A DNA stretch of 64,000 nucleotides from Galbibacter pacificus (GTDB lineage Bacteria > Bacteroidota > Bacteroidia > Flavobacteriales > Flavobacteriaceae). Numbering within the stretch: the first letter of the stretch is position 1; every line of letters begins with the position of its first letter. The stretch lies in the NCBI RefSeq assembly GCF_029603165.1, contig NZ_JAQSVC010000001.1:496001-560000 (forward strand), given 5' to 3'. Position numbers and translations under genes: made by a program. This document shows, in pieces, positions 9,201 to 17,231 of the stretch. The notes under the pieces were generated by a model. That model did not search any database. It was not told where the DNA came from and saw nothing but the letters and a program-made list of their open reading frames with translations.

Positions 9201-9689
9201 ATGAGAAATTTGAATGATATAAGAAAACCTTATAAAGGATTCCATACCAATAATCTGCTAATGCTTTCATTCTTGATGGGAACACTGGATATTTTGGCGG
9301 CTGTTTTATTAACGCTGTATTATGGTGGAGACCCCATAAAAATGCTCGGTTATATTGCAAGTGGCGCCTTAGGCACGAAAGCTTTATCGGGAGCTTTATA
9401 TTATGTAGTTATCGGGTTGTTCTTTCACTATGGAATTGCCTTTGTATGGACCGTGATTTTTATGTGGGGATATAAAAAAGTTCCATTTCTGTCACAACAC
9501 AGAATTTTAACGGGCATGGCATACGGACTTATTATTTGGTCGGTAATGGACCTTATAATTATACCTTTATCATTAATCACCCCAGGTCCGTTTAATATTG
9601 CCCGCGCCATAACCGGAGCCTTAATACTTATATTGGCCATAGGGCTGCCACTTTCCTTTATAACAAAAAACAAATTTCCAAAGGGTTAA
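9201..9689 (+). CDS. Uncharacterised four-helix membrane protein
   Basis: A 162-residue integral membrane protein I do not recognise with certainty. Four hydrophobic segments: around residues 19-42 (LLMLSFLMGTLDILAAVLLTLYYGG), 63-90, 104-127 and 135-155. The glycine- and proline-containing helices recall YagU/DUF1440-like proteins. It lies 44 bp downstream of the DUF1772 gene and may be co-transcribed. No catalytic motif is visible. Confidence 0.65.
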   Translation: MRNLNDIRKPYKGFHTNNLLMLSFLMGTLDILAAVLLTLYYGGDPIKMLGYIASGALGTKALSGALYYVVIGLFFHYGIAFVWTVIFMWGYKKVPFLSQHRILTGMAYGLIIWSVMDLIIIPLSLITPGPFNIARAITGALILILAIGLPLSFITKNKFPKG

Positions 9690-9833
9690 AGCCAATGTTA
9701 CTAAAAAGTTGACCTATTTGGTTTAAGATGACGCAATTGACCCTTTTATTGTGCGTAATCGCAACCCTTTAATTCCATGAATCCGTCTTAATTTTGGAAT
9801 ATAAAACAAGTCGAATTTAAAAATTAAACAATC

Positions 9834-10283
9834 ATGTCAAAAAACACTGTAACATTACACCGTATTCTGGCCACTTCGCCAGCGAAAGTTTTTCGTGCAT
9901 TTTCCAATGAAGATGCCTATGCATCATGGCTTCCTCCTTATGGTTTTGTCTGTAAGGTCCACCAAATGGAATTCAAGGAGAAGGGCAGCTATAAAATGTC
10001 TTTTACAAATTTTTCAACTGGTAATGGACATTCATTTGGGGGAGAATTTATAGAAATAAAAGAAGCAACACTGATTAAATATACGGATAGGTTTGATGAC
10101 CCCAATTTACCAGGGGAAATGATCACTACCGTGCGGCTATCAAAAGTTTTATGCGGAACAGAACTGCACATTACACAAGAAGGTATTCCCGATGCCATTC
10201 CAGTGGAGATGTGTTATTTAGGCTGGCAGGAATCACTGGAGAAATTGAAAAAATTAGTAGAACCAGAAATACCAGACGCATAG
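9834..10283 (+). CDS. SRPBCC/AHSA1-domain protein
   Basis: A 149-residue cytoplasmic protein with the START-like helix-grip fold. It opens with VTLHRILATSPAKVFRAFSNEDAYASWLPP, the family's first strand and helix, continues with a beta-sheet region (GGEFIEIKEATLIKYTDRFDD, ITTVRLSKVLCGTELHITQEGIP) and closes with the long C-terminal helix CYLGWQESLEKLKKLVEPEI. Such proteins bind hydrophobic ligands or act as Hsp90-ATPase-activator homologues; the ligand is unknown. Often found near DoxX and DUF1801 genes, as here. Confidence 0.85.
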   Translation: MSKNTVTLHRILATSPAKVFRAFSNEDAYASWLPPYGFVCKVHQMEFKEKGSYKMSFTNFSTGNGHSFGGEFIEIKEATLIKYTDRFDDPNLPGEMITTVRLSKVLCGTELHITQEGIPDAIPVEMCYLGWQESLEKLKKLVEPEIPDA

Positions 10284-10417
10284 AGCGGGGATGATGAATA
10301 ATCATACTTCATTAAATAATACATCCAAATCCAATACGGTTAGGTAGGAAAGATAGTTCGAGTATTGGGCAAATTATTAAGCAAAAGTAACATGAAACAA
10401 TTAAAACAAGGAAAACA

Positions 10418-10834
10418 ATGAAAACTCAGGTGATAGAAAACAAGAATAATAAAAGCATTCATACAAAAAATAAAATAGTCTTTTGGATAGCTACAAGCAT
10501 TATATTTTTATGGGAAGGATTAATGCCATTGGGCACGCTCTTGTTTGCCCATGAATATTTTAACGCTGGTACCAAACCATTGGGCTATCCCGATTATTTT
10601 GCCTATTCACTAATTGTTTGCAAAATTATAGGGGCAACTGCCTTAATGTTGCCAAAACTGCCCATAAAGCTTAGGGAATGGGCATACGCAGGACTGACGT
10701 TTAATCTAGTTTTTGCGGTCATTAGCCATCTAGTGGTAGACAAAAACATCGGTTATATTTTAATGCCTGTTGTAATTGGGGTAATACTTTCAGTATCTTA
10801 TTATCAAAACCAAAAAATTCAAAACAATGGCTAA
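10418..10834 (+). CDS. DoxX-like membrane protein
   Basis: A 138-residue membrane protein with four helices typical of the DoxX family: IVFWIATSIIFLWEGLMPLG, then YFAYSLIVCKIIGATALMLPKLPIKLREWAYAGLTFNLVFAVISHLV, and a final YILMPVVIGVILSVSYY. The KIIGATAL...P....REWAYAG segment is the family core. The last 8 nt overlap the following DUF1801 gene, implying translational coupling. Role unknown, possibly redox or membrane stress. Confidence 0.82.
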   Translation: MKTQVIENKNNKSIHTKNKIVFWIATSIIFLWEGLMPLGTLLFAHEYFNAGTKPLGYPDYFAYSLIVCKIIGATALMLPKLPIKLREWAYAGLTFNLVFAVISHLVVDKNIGYILMPVVIGVILSVSYYQNQKIQNNG

Positions 10835-11186
10835 AACTAACTACCAAACAATTGATGAATACCACAGCACATTCACTGGAGATGTTCTTAAAAGAATGCA
10901 GCGCATCCGGGAATTGGTGCATAAAGTTGCACCCGAGGCCAAAGAAGTGATAAGTTATCAAATACCCGCCTTTAAGATAGACGACAAGTATTATTTAATT
11001 TATTATTGCGCATTTAAAAATCATTTAACGCTTTCCAGTCCATGGTCGGAGGCTATTTTAAAGAAATTTGAAGCAGATTTAAAAGGAATGAAAGTATCAA
11101 AATCTGCAATACAATTTCCACATAATATGGAATTACCGCTCGATTTAATAGAAAGAATTTTGAGATTTAGAAAGACCGAGATTTAG
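10827..11186 (+). CDS. DUF1801/YdhG-like (iron chaperone-fold) protein
   Basis: A 119-residue soluble protein of the DUF1801 family, whose fold resembles frataxin-type iron chaperones. Motifs: TIDEYHSTFTGDVLKRMQRIRELVHKVAPEAKEVISYQIPAFKID near the N-terminus and SAIQFPHNMELPLDLIERILRFR at the end. Overlaps the DoxX gene by 8 nt. No direct evidence for iron binding here; biological role uncertain. Confidence 0.85.
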   Translation: MAKTNYQTIDEYHSTFTGDVLKRMQRIRELVHKVAPEAKEVISYQIPAFKIDDKYYLIYYCAFKNHLTLSSPWSEAILKKFEADLKGMKVSKSAIQFPHNMELPLDLIERILRFRKTEI

Positions 11187-11328
11187 GCCACTGTTCAAAG
11201 ATCATCTTTTTCTTCATTTGGGTTTAATGAAAAAAATAAAACCATCAGCATAAAGTATTAACTTTAGTTTACAAATGAAAAACGAAGGAAGGTTTTAAGC
11301 ATATTTACTAATTAATTACACCAATTCT

Positions 11329-11781
11329 ATGGTAAAAAGTAAATTATTAAGAATGGATAACGTAGGCATCGTGGTAGAATCTCTCGAGGATGCCATCACT
11401 TTTTTTACCGAAATGGGTCTAAAATTGGAAGGGCGGGCCACAATTGAAGGAGAATGGGCGGGGCGAGTTACCGGATTGGGCGATCAACGAGTGGAGATTG
11501 CCATGATGGTTACTCCCGACGGCCATAGTAGACTTGAACTTTCACGATTTCTTACCCCGCCAATTGAATCAGACCAGAGGACAGCCCCTGTAAACGCTTT
11601 GGGTTATTTACGGGCTATGTTTACCGTGCAAAATATAGATAATACGCTCGAAAGGCTCTATAAGTTGGGGGCAGAACTTGTAGGAGAAGTTGTCCAGTAT
11701 CAGGACTCCTATAAGCTTTGCTATATCCGTGGTCCAGAAGGGCTTCTTATTGGCTTGGCAGAAGAGCTGGGCAATATATGA
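11329..11781 (+). CDS. VOC-family (glyoxalase/bleomycin-resistance fold) protein
   Basis: A 150-residue cytoplasmic protein with two paired beta-alpha-beta-beta-beta modules. It begins LLRMDNVGIVVESLEDAITFFTEMGLKLEGR, the standard first module, and the second includes YLRAMFTVQNIDNTLERLYKLGAELVGEV and CYIRGPEGLLIGLAEELG, whose Glu is a usual metal ligand. The first-strand metal His is replaced by Asn (DNVGI), so metal dependence is unclear. Substrate unknown. Confidence 0.85.
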   Translation: MVKSKLLRMDNVGIVVESLEDAITFFTEMGLKLEGRATIEGEWAGRVTGLGDQRVEIAMMVTPDGHSRLELSRFLTPPIESDQRTAPVNALGYLRAMFTVQNIDNTLERLYKLGAELVGEVVQYQDSYKLCYIRGPEGLLIGLAEELGNI

Positions 11782-11945
11782 ATTTTGCCCATGGCCGGTT
11801 ATCTAGCCCATAGTTCATTCCATTAGATTGTCTCAAACCTATGCTTTTTAAAATGGATTATGTATCTTGGAACATGAAACATCCTTCAAGATATACACCG
11901 CACCCTACACAAAACGTTGTAGAATATCAGTATAAGAACTTAATT

Positions 11946-13079
11946 ATGAGATTGTTATTTGCTTTTGTTAGTTGTCTTTTTTTTGATACATTATCTTTAG
12001 CGCAAGAAAGCGGTACCCATATCAACATTGGGGTTAATCATGTAATTAAGTCTTCCATATTAAAAGAAGATAGGGTAATTCAGATTTATACGCCTGATGG
12101 ATATTCAGGCTCAAAACAAAAATATCCCGTGCTTTATATCCTGGACGGACAATGGTATTTTTTAAGCGGTGTGGCAATTCAAAAAGCCTTTCATAATAGC
12201 CCCCGTGCTATTCCGGAAATGATTGTAGTAGGCATCAATACTAGTAATCCATTAAGAAGAAAGCTGTTTGGAACTGAAAGCGAAAAATTTACTGATTTTT
12301 TAATGAATGAAGTCATTTATTACATAGAGTCCAATTATAGGATAAATGAAGAACGTGTCATTTTTGGGTGGGAAGATGCTGCATATTACATAAGCGGATT
12401 AATTTTGGAAAAGGGGAATGTTTTTGATGGAGCCATTATTTCTGATGGCGGATATGCTACTGAAGACCAAGTCAATGGGTTTGCTTCAAAGAAAGATGTT
12501 TATCTATTTATGGCTAACTCCAAAAAAGATATATATTATATCGATTCAACGGAAGCATTTCATGAAATATTGAAAGAGGCCAGCCCCGAGCGTCTTATTT
12601 GGAAATATGATTTATTTAATGATGAGGTGCATGAATCCCTGGCACATTTGGCAATCTATAAAGGATTGAAATACTATTATTATAATTATAACTCACCGGT
12701 TTTTAAAAGTATACAGGAGTACGTCGACTTAGGCGGAATGGATTATTTGACTGCCTATTTTAAAAAACGGGCAAAACGATTTGACTTTGATGATCAAATA
12801 GATAATGATACAAAAAATATGCTCATCTGGTTGGCATGGAAAAGGAACAATTTCGAATACTTCAATTTTTTCATGACCAAATTTGAAGATGTTTTAGCCA
12901 CCCAAAGATATGCTTCAGCATATTGGCAAAATCGTCTTGGCCAGTTTTACTTAAAACATAATGATTATGAAAATGCCATTAAATATTTCAATGCCGGACT
13001 AACCAGGTATCCCAACTCAAAATTTGAAGAACAAATGCAAAAAGGCCTTACGGTTGCTAAGGACAAAAAAATTAATTAA
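11946..13079 (+). CDS. Exported esterase-fold protein lacking the serine nucleophile, with TPR-like tail
   Basis: A 377-residue secreted protein. The ATG at 11946 is chosen because it gives a clean signal peptide (MRLLFAFVSCLFFDTLSLAQ); a longer frame opens at 11841. The enzyme-like part has the putative-esterase (feruloyl/enterochelin esterase) layout: VIQIYTPDGYSGSKQKYPVLYILDGQWYF, IVVGINTSNPLR, FTDFLMNEVIYYIESNYRI. Where the family carries G-H-S-x-G, this protein has G141-W-E-D-A, so the catalytic Ser is gone. From about residue 318 there is a TPR-like helix pair (YWQNRLGQFYLKHNDYENAIKYFNAG). Probably a binding or scaffold protein rather than a hydrolase. Confidence 0.75.
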   Translation: MRLLFAFVSCLFFDTLSLAQESGTHINIGVNHVIKSSILKEDRVIQIYTPDGYSGSKQKYPVLYILDGQWYFLSGVAIQKAFHNSPRAIPEMIVVGINTSNPLRRKLFGTESEKFTDFLMNEVIYYIESNYRINEERVIFGWEDAAYYISGLILEKGNVFDGAIISDGGYATEDQVNGFASKKDVYLFMANSKKDIYYIDSTEAFHEILKEASPERLIWKYDLFNDEVHESLAHLAIYKGLKYYYYNYNSPVFKSIQEYVDLGGMDYLTAYFKKRAKRFDFDDQIDNDTKNMLIWLAWKRNNFEYFNFFMTKFEDVLATQRYASAYWQNRLGQFYLKHNDYENAIKYFNAGLTRYPNSKFEEQMQKGLTVAKDKKIN

Positions 13080-13235
13080 AATGAAATACTCCAAGCCTTA
13101 TCGGTTATAGAAAAAATGCATGCAAGCCCGTGCTTTATACTAAAAATCAAACTATTTTAAAAGCGGAACGGATTTTGAAATAGGCTGGTTACACAATTAA
13201 CAATCCAGTAATAGAACAGGAAAAAGAAGCAGAAG

Positions 13236-13979
13236 ATGGAATTTAACCCAAACAACCCTATTGTTAAACTTTGCATCCAGGCCATGGAAATGGAAGGAAA
13301 AGGCAAAACTGAAGAAGCATACAGCTTATTTCTTCAAGCTTGGAATGAAGCAACAAATGATTTTGAAAAATTTCTTGCCGCTCATTATATGTCCCGGTAT
13401 CAAAAAAATAGTTCCGATAACTTGAAGTGGCTCGAAACGGCCTTACAATTCGCCTTAAAAATAAATAATGCATCTGTTCAGAGTGCTTTTCCAGCGCTTT
13501 ATATAAATATAGCCAAATGCTACGAAGATTTAAAAGATCCCGATAATGCAAAAAAGAACTACGAATTAGCTATTTCATATAAAAATAACCCTATCGACAA
13601 AGGCCCTTTTTATCATGGAACAAAAGCAGCTTTGCAAACAGGAGATCTATTAATGGCTGGAGGGAGTTCCAACTACAAGCCAGACCTTAAAATGAATCAC
13701 ATTTACTTTACGGCCCTGGTTAACGGTGCAGGACTTGCAGCCGCATTGGCAAAAGGCGCCGGACGTGAACGGGTTTATACTGTTGAACCGACCGGCAGTT
13801 TTGAAAACGACCCGAACGTTACGGATAAAAAATTTCCCGGCAATCCAACGCGGTCATATCGCTCTACGGACCCACTTAAAATTGTTGGCGAAGTAACTAA
13901 TTGGGTAAAACAAACCCCTGAGGAACTTCAAAACTGGCAAAAAAAATTGGCTAATTCTAAGCGAGATATCATCAATTAA
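13236..13979 (+). CDS. arr: Helical-repeat protein fused to rifampin ADP-ribosyltransferase (Arr) domain
   Basis: A 247-residue protein with two parts. Residues 1-120 are alpha-helical and TPR-like (AYSLFLQAWNEATNDFEKFLAAHYM, INIAKCYEDLKDPDNAKKNYELAIS). Residues 124-247 are a complete Arr domain, which transfers ADP-ribose from NAD to rifamycins: FYHGTK (His127), HIYFTA (Tyr157), and VEPTGSFENDPNVTDKKFPG then NPTRSYR (Asp197), matching the H-Y-D triad of Arr. Stand-alone Arr is about 140 residues, so the N-terminal half is an addition. Rifampin resistance is the family function; the native substrate here may differ. Followed by a 126-bp gap. Confidence 0.88.
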   Translation: MEFNPNNPIVKLCIQAMEMEGKGKTEEAYSLFLQAWNEATNDFEKFLAAHYMSRYQKNSSDNLKWLETALQFALKINNASVQSAFPALYINIAKCYEDLKDPDNAKKNYELAISYKNNPIDKGPFYHGTKAALQTGDLLMAGGSSNYKPDLKMNHIYFTALVNGAGLAAALAKGAGRERVYTVEPTGSFENDPNVTDKKFPGNPTRSYRSTDPLKIVGEVTNWVKQTPEELQNWQKKLANSKRDIIN

Positions 13980-14104
13980 TCTCCGAACGATTTTTTTGAT
14001 ATTTATTTATAGTTGAGCCATCTTTTTTATAATTGGTACTTATTTATAAGCAAGCTATTAGTATCTTTATAATCTTAAGATGCATTAAAATTTAAAATTT
14101 TCTT

Positions 14105-14977
14105 ATGAACAGAAGGAATTTTGTTAAGCAGACAGGCCTGCTTACGGCCGGTGCCATGGCCTTAAGCCATACCAATTTAATGGCACATGTTTTAAACAGC
14201 AGATCAATCAATCCGTTCGGGGTACAATTGTATAGCGTTCGGGATGTTTTGCCAAAGGATCCCAAAATGGTTATGAGGCAATTGGCAAAAATGGGATACA
14301 GGCAATTTGAGAGCTATAGCGGTCCGGAAGGATTTTTGTGGGGGCTTTCACCAAAAGAGATGCGATCATTTTTAAATGATATAGGGGTAAATATGGTAAG
14401 CACCCATTTTAATTATATGGAAGTTGCCAACAAACCGGATAAGTTGAAAAAAAATATTGAAATGGCCCAAGAAGCAGGCCTAAAGTATTTATTGTGCCCA
14501 TATATAGGTGCACAGAAAACTTGGGATGATTGGAAAAGGATTGCCGAACAATTGAATAAAGTTGGTGAACAGGTAAATGAAAGCGGACTGAAATTCGGGT
14601 ACCATAACCACGATTACTCATTCAAACCACTGGAGGGGGAGCTGCCCCAAGACTATTTAATTGAAAACACGGACCCCGAGTTTGTTATGTTCGAATTAGA
14701 CCTCTGCTGGATCGATGTAGCAGGTGTGGATACAGCATTACATTTGCAAAAATATGGGAACCGATATGAATTATGTCATATAAAAGATTACACAATAATA
14801 AACGGTAAGCCTCATCAAAATGATCTGGGCCAAGGGAATGTTGATATTAAAAAAACGCTCAAAGCAGCCTTGGAAAGTAATATCAGGTATTTTATTGTAG
14901 AACAGGAGGAATATCCAAAAACGTCGCTGGAAAGCCTGGCATATGATGCAACTTATATGAAGGAACTTCAACTGTAA
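14105..14977 (+). CDS. Tat-exported sugar phosphate isomerase/epimerase-like TIM barrel
   Basis: A 290-residue xylose-isomerase-like TIM-barrel protein. The N-terminus MNRRNFVKQTGLLTAGAMAL is a twin-arginine signal, so it is folded in the cytoplasm and moved to the periplasm. Motifs: FGVQLYSVRDVL, STHFNYMEVANKPDKLKKNIEMAQEAGLKYLLCPY, GLKFGYHNHDYSF, EFVMFELDLCWIDVAG (metal Glu/Asp), YELCHIKDY, DLGQGNVDIKK and YFIVEQEEYPKTSLES. Family members isomerise, epimerise or act on keto-sugars; this periplasmic subgroup lacks a settled reaction. Terminator follows at 15051. Confidence 0.85.
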   Translation: MNRRNFVKQTGLLTAGAMALSHTNLMAHVLNSRSINPFGVQLYSVRDVLPKDPKMVMRQLAKMGYRQFESYSGPEGFLWGLSPKEMRSFLNDIGVNMVSTHFNYMEVANKPDKLKKNIEMAQEAGLKYLLCPYIGAQKTWDDWKRIAEQLNKVGEQVNESGLKFGYHNHDYSFKPLEGELPQDYLIENTDPEFVMFELDLCWIDVAGVDTALHLQKYGNRYELCHIKDYTIINGKPHQNDLGQGNVDIKKTLKAALESNIRYFIVEQEEYPKTSLESLAYDATYMKELQL

Positions 14978-15284
14978 AGAACTTTTATGTTTCATAAAGA
15001 CGGGTTGATTGTTTTACTTCAATACTTGTGAAAAAATAATATAGCCAAAGAGGTTATTCCATATATGATGGGATAGCCTTTTTTATAAAACAAACATATC
15101 TGAAACACTTAATGTCCCTAACTTTTTACCCCTGGAAATTTATAGGGATGGTTTTTTTATATTTTGTGAACATGATCATGTAATTTATAATGGTAATATG
15201 GTATTATTATAAGAGGTTTTTTCATAGAAACATATTTTTTGTATAAATTTATTGCGATTTATATAAAAATAAAAGGTTGTTGCA
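14978..15284. other. Intergenic region: terminator, then AT-rich leader of sigma factor gene
   Basis: About 307 bp. The first third contains a hairpin terminator for the TIM-barrel gene; the rest is very AT-rich and must hold the promoter of the sigma/anti-sigma operon, though I see no exact TAnnTTTG box. Confidence 0.5.
15051..15084 (+). terminator. Rho-independent terminator
   Basis: AGGTTATTCCA (15051-15061) pairs with TGGGATAGCCT (15069-15079) with two G-U pairs and a 7-nt loop, followed by a T6 run. Located 74 bp after the TIM-barrel stop. Confidence 0.8.
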
Positions 15285-15845
15285 TTGGAAAAAGCAAATC
15301 TAAACATACATAAAACTTCAGCAGATAGTGATAACGACAGTTTATTTGATCATGTTTTCCGATTGTACTATGATAAATTGCTCCATATTGCTCTGGGATA
15401 TTTGAATTGTAAGGAAGATGCCGAAGAGATCGTGCAGAACACCTTTTTAAAGTTATGGGAACGTCGGAAACAAATTGACAAAATAGCAAACCTGAACAAT
15501 TATCTTTATACGCTAACAAAAAATGGTTGTCTGGATCTTGTAAAGCACCAGAAAATTAAAATAGGGTATTCCAGACAACATCAAACCATGCAACAGGAGT
15601 TCATCAACGATCAGGCAGCTTCGCTACTTATTGAAAATGAACTTAAAAGTAAAATAGATCAAAGCATAGAGCTTCTTCCGGAAAAATGTAGGCAAGTGTT
15701 CTTGAAAAGTAGGGTTGAAGGGTTGAAAAGAAATGAAATTGCAACCGTTTTAAATATTTCCCCAAGGACCGTAGATAACCATATAGCGAATGCCCTTAAA
15801 CATATGAAATTTCATTTAAGGGACTTTATATCCTTTCTTTTTTAA
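15285..15845 (+). CDS. FecI-like ECF RNA polymerase sigma-70 factor
   Basis: A 186-residue ECF sigma factor of the Bacteroidota FecI group that drives expression of the linked SusC/SusD operon. Region 2 is at residues 20-85 (FDHVFRLYYDKLLHIALGYLNCKEDAEEIVQNTFLKLWERR) and region 4 at 125-175 (LLPEKCRQVFLKSRVEGLKRNEIATVLNISPRTVDNHIANALKHMK). The start is a TTG: an in-frame TAA at 15270 leaves no upstream ATG and the next Met is inside region 3, so TTG seems real. FecR anti-sigma starts 70 bp downstream. Confidence 0.9.
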   Translation: MEKANLNIHKTSADSDNDSLFDHVFRLYYDKLLHIALGYLNCKEDAEEIVQNTFLKLWERRKQIDKIANLNNYLYTLTKNGCLDLVKHQKIKIGYSRQHQTMQQEFINDQAASLLIENELKSKIDQSIELLPEKCRQVFLKSRVEGLKRNEIATVLNISPRTVDNHIANALKHMKFHLRDFISFLF

Positions 15846-15915
15846 TTTTTTAGAATTCTTTTTTAGGTAATCTTAACTTTTGAATCGTCTATATAATACT
15901 AAGGCATAGAATGGC

Positions 15916-17061
15916 ATGGACGATTTAATATGGAAATACGTTAAGGGGGAGACCAATACACTCGAGTCGGAGCAGGTGGAAAACTGGATCAATGCCTCTG
16001 AAGGGCACCGCAAAAAATATCATTTGATAAAGGCAAAGTATGTATTGGGGACATTTGATGTAACCCAGGGCAATATCGATGTCGAAGCTAGGTTGACGAG
16101 TTTTAAAACTATGGCAACTAAACAACCAGTTCCATCTCTTAAGCCTTTGTTTAGGTATGCTGCGGTCTTTATTGTATTAATTGGTCTTGGTACGCTGTTT
16201 TTACTGATGAAGGGCGGCGATGTCAATATGACCGCACCTGATAATGCAATAGTGCTTGAGATGGAAGATGGCAGTACAAGGGTAGTAACGGAAAATAATA
16301 AAGAAATTCTTAGAAATAAACAGGGTGAGGTAATTGGGGTACAACAAGAAAACGAACTGGTTTATACGAAGAAGGAAACAGCCGTCGGTACTGATCAGGT
16401 AAACTATAATACCCTTAAAGTCCCTTATGGGAAACGTTTTAATATAACATTATCAGACGGATCCAAGGTATATTTAAATTCAGGGACCTCCATGAGGTAC
16501 CCGACTCAATTTTCCAATAAGGGGAACAGGGAGGTATATTTACAGGGGGAGGCTTTTTTTGAAGTAGCCAAGGATTCTAAACATCCATTTATAGTATCCT
16601 CTAACAATCTGAATGTTCGGGTTTTGGGAACTAAGTTCAATGTGTCCTCTTATGAAGAAGATAGTTCTGTGCAAACAGTTCTGGTAGAAGGCGAGGTAAG
16701 CTTGTATAATAGTAACGATAGTTACGATACTTCCAAAAAAACATACCTAACACCGGGACATAAGGCAATATGGGATAAAAAGCAACATGATATACAAGTT
16801 GAACAGGCCGATGTGTCCATATATACTTCTTGGATGGACGGTCAAATGGTTTATAGACATATGGCCCTTAAAAATATTTTGAAAAAGCTGGAGCGCCAAT
16901 ACAATGTAACGATTGAAAAGCCTTCCGATTCCTTGGGGAATCAAAAGTTTACTGCCACTTTTGACGGTACACAGTCGATTTATGAAGTATTGAAGACCTT
17001 TAAGAAGCACTATGGAATACAATATCGTATGGAAGGAGGAAAATTTATCATTAATAAATAA
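15916..17061 (+). CDS. FecR-family anti-sigma factor / signal transducer
   Basis: A 381-residue inner-membrane protein that receives a signal from the STN domain of the outer-membrane receptor and controls the adjacent sigma factor. Cytoplasmic N-terminal part with VENWINASEGHRKKY (about residues 21-35), one membrane helix near 74-94 (FRYAAVFIVLIGLGTLFLLMK), then a periplasmic FecR domain: VPYGKRFNITLSDGSKVYLNSGTSMRYP, VYLQGEAFFEVAKDSKHPF, LGTKFNV. C-terminal secretin-like lobe around MVYRHMALKNILKKLERQYNV. Complete and of normal length. Confidence 0.93.
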   Translation: MDDLIWKYVKGETNTLESEQVENWINASEGHRKKYHLIKAKYVLGTFDVTQGNIDVEARLTSFKTMATKQPVPSLKPLFRYAAVFIVLIGLGTLFLLMKGGDVNMTAPDNAIVLEMEDGSTRVVTENNKEILRNKQGEVIGVQQENELVYTKKETAVGTDQVNYNTLKVPYGKRFNITLSDGSKVYLNSGTSMRYPTQFSNKGNREVYLQGEAFFEVAKDSKHPFIVSSNNLNVRVLGTKFNVSSYEEDSSVQTVLVEGEVSLYNSNDSYDTSKKTYLTPGHKAIWDKKQHDIQVEQADVSIYTSWMDGQMVYRHMALKNILKKLERQYNVTIEKPSDSLGNQKFTATFDGTQSIYEVLKTFKKHYGIQYRMEGGKFIINK

Positions 17062-17155
17062 ATATCAATTAACCTTTAAATAAAAATACAATGGATACAA
17101 ACTAACTTTAAAAAGATCAAAAAACACTCACAACGATAGTTACTTCTATAAAAGA

Positions 17156-17187
17156 AAATCGGAAAATGCGGCAACATTTCCCGATTT
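17156..17187 (+). promoter_or_regulatory. Leader hairpin upstream of susC
   Basis: AAATCGG-A-AAATG (17156-17168) pairs with CATTT-C-CCGATTT (17175-17187), one mismatch and a 6-nt loop. No T run follows, so it is not a standard terminator. It ends 44 nt before the SusC start, nearly the same position as a different hairpin before the SusC gene at 46746. Confidence 0.6.
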
Positions 17188-17231
17188 AGAAGTGATTAAA
17201 TTTTATTAACCACAAACAGATTTATAAAAGT

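Noticed and set aside
17131-17142. AACGATAGTTAC upstream of susC compared with AACGATAACTAAC at 46607-46619 as a shared ECF sigma promoter
   Set aside because: The spacing to the following hairpin differs widely (about 22 versus 52 nt) and no matching -35-like partner is visible, so two loosely similar AT-rich strings are not enough.
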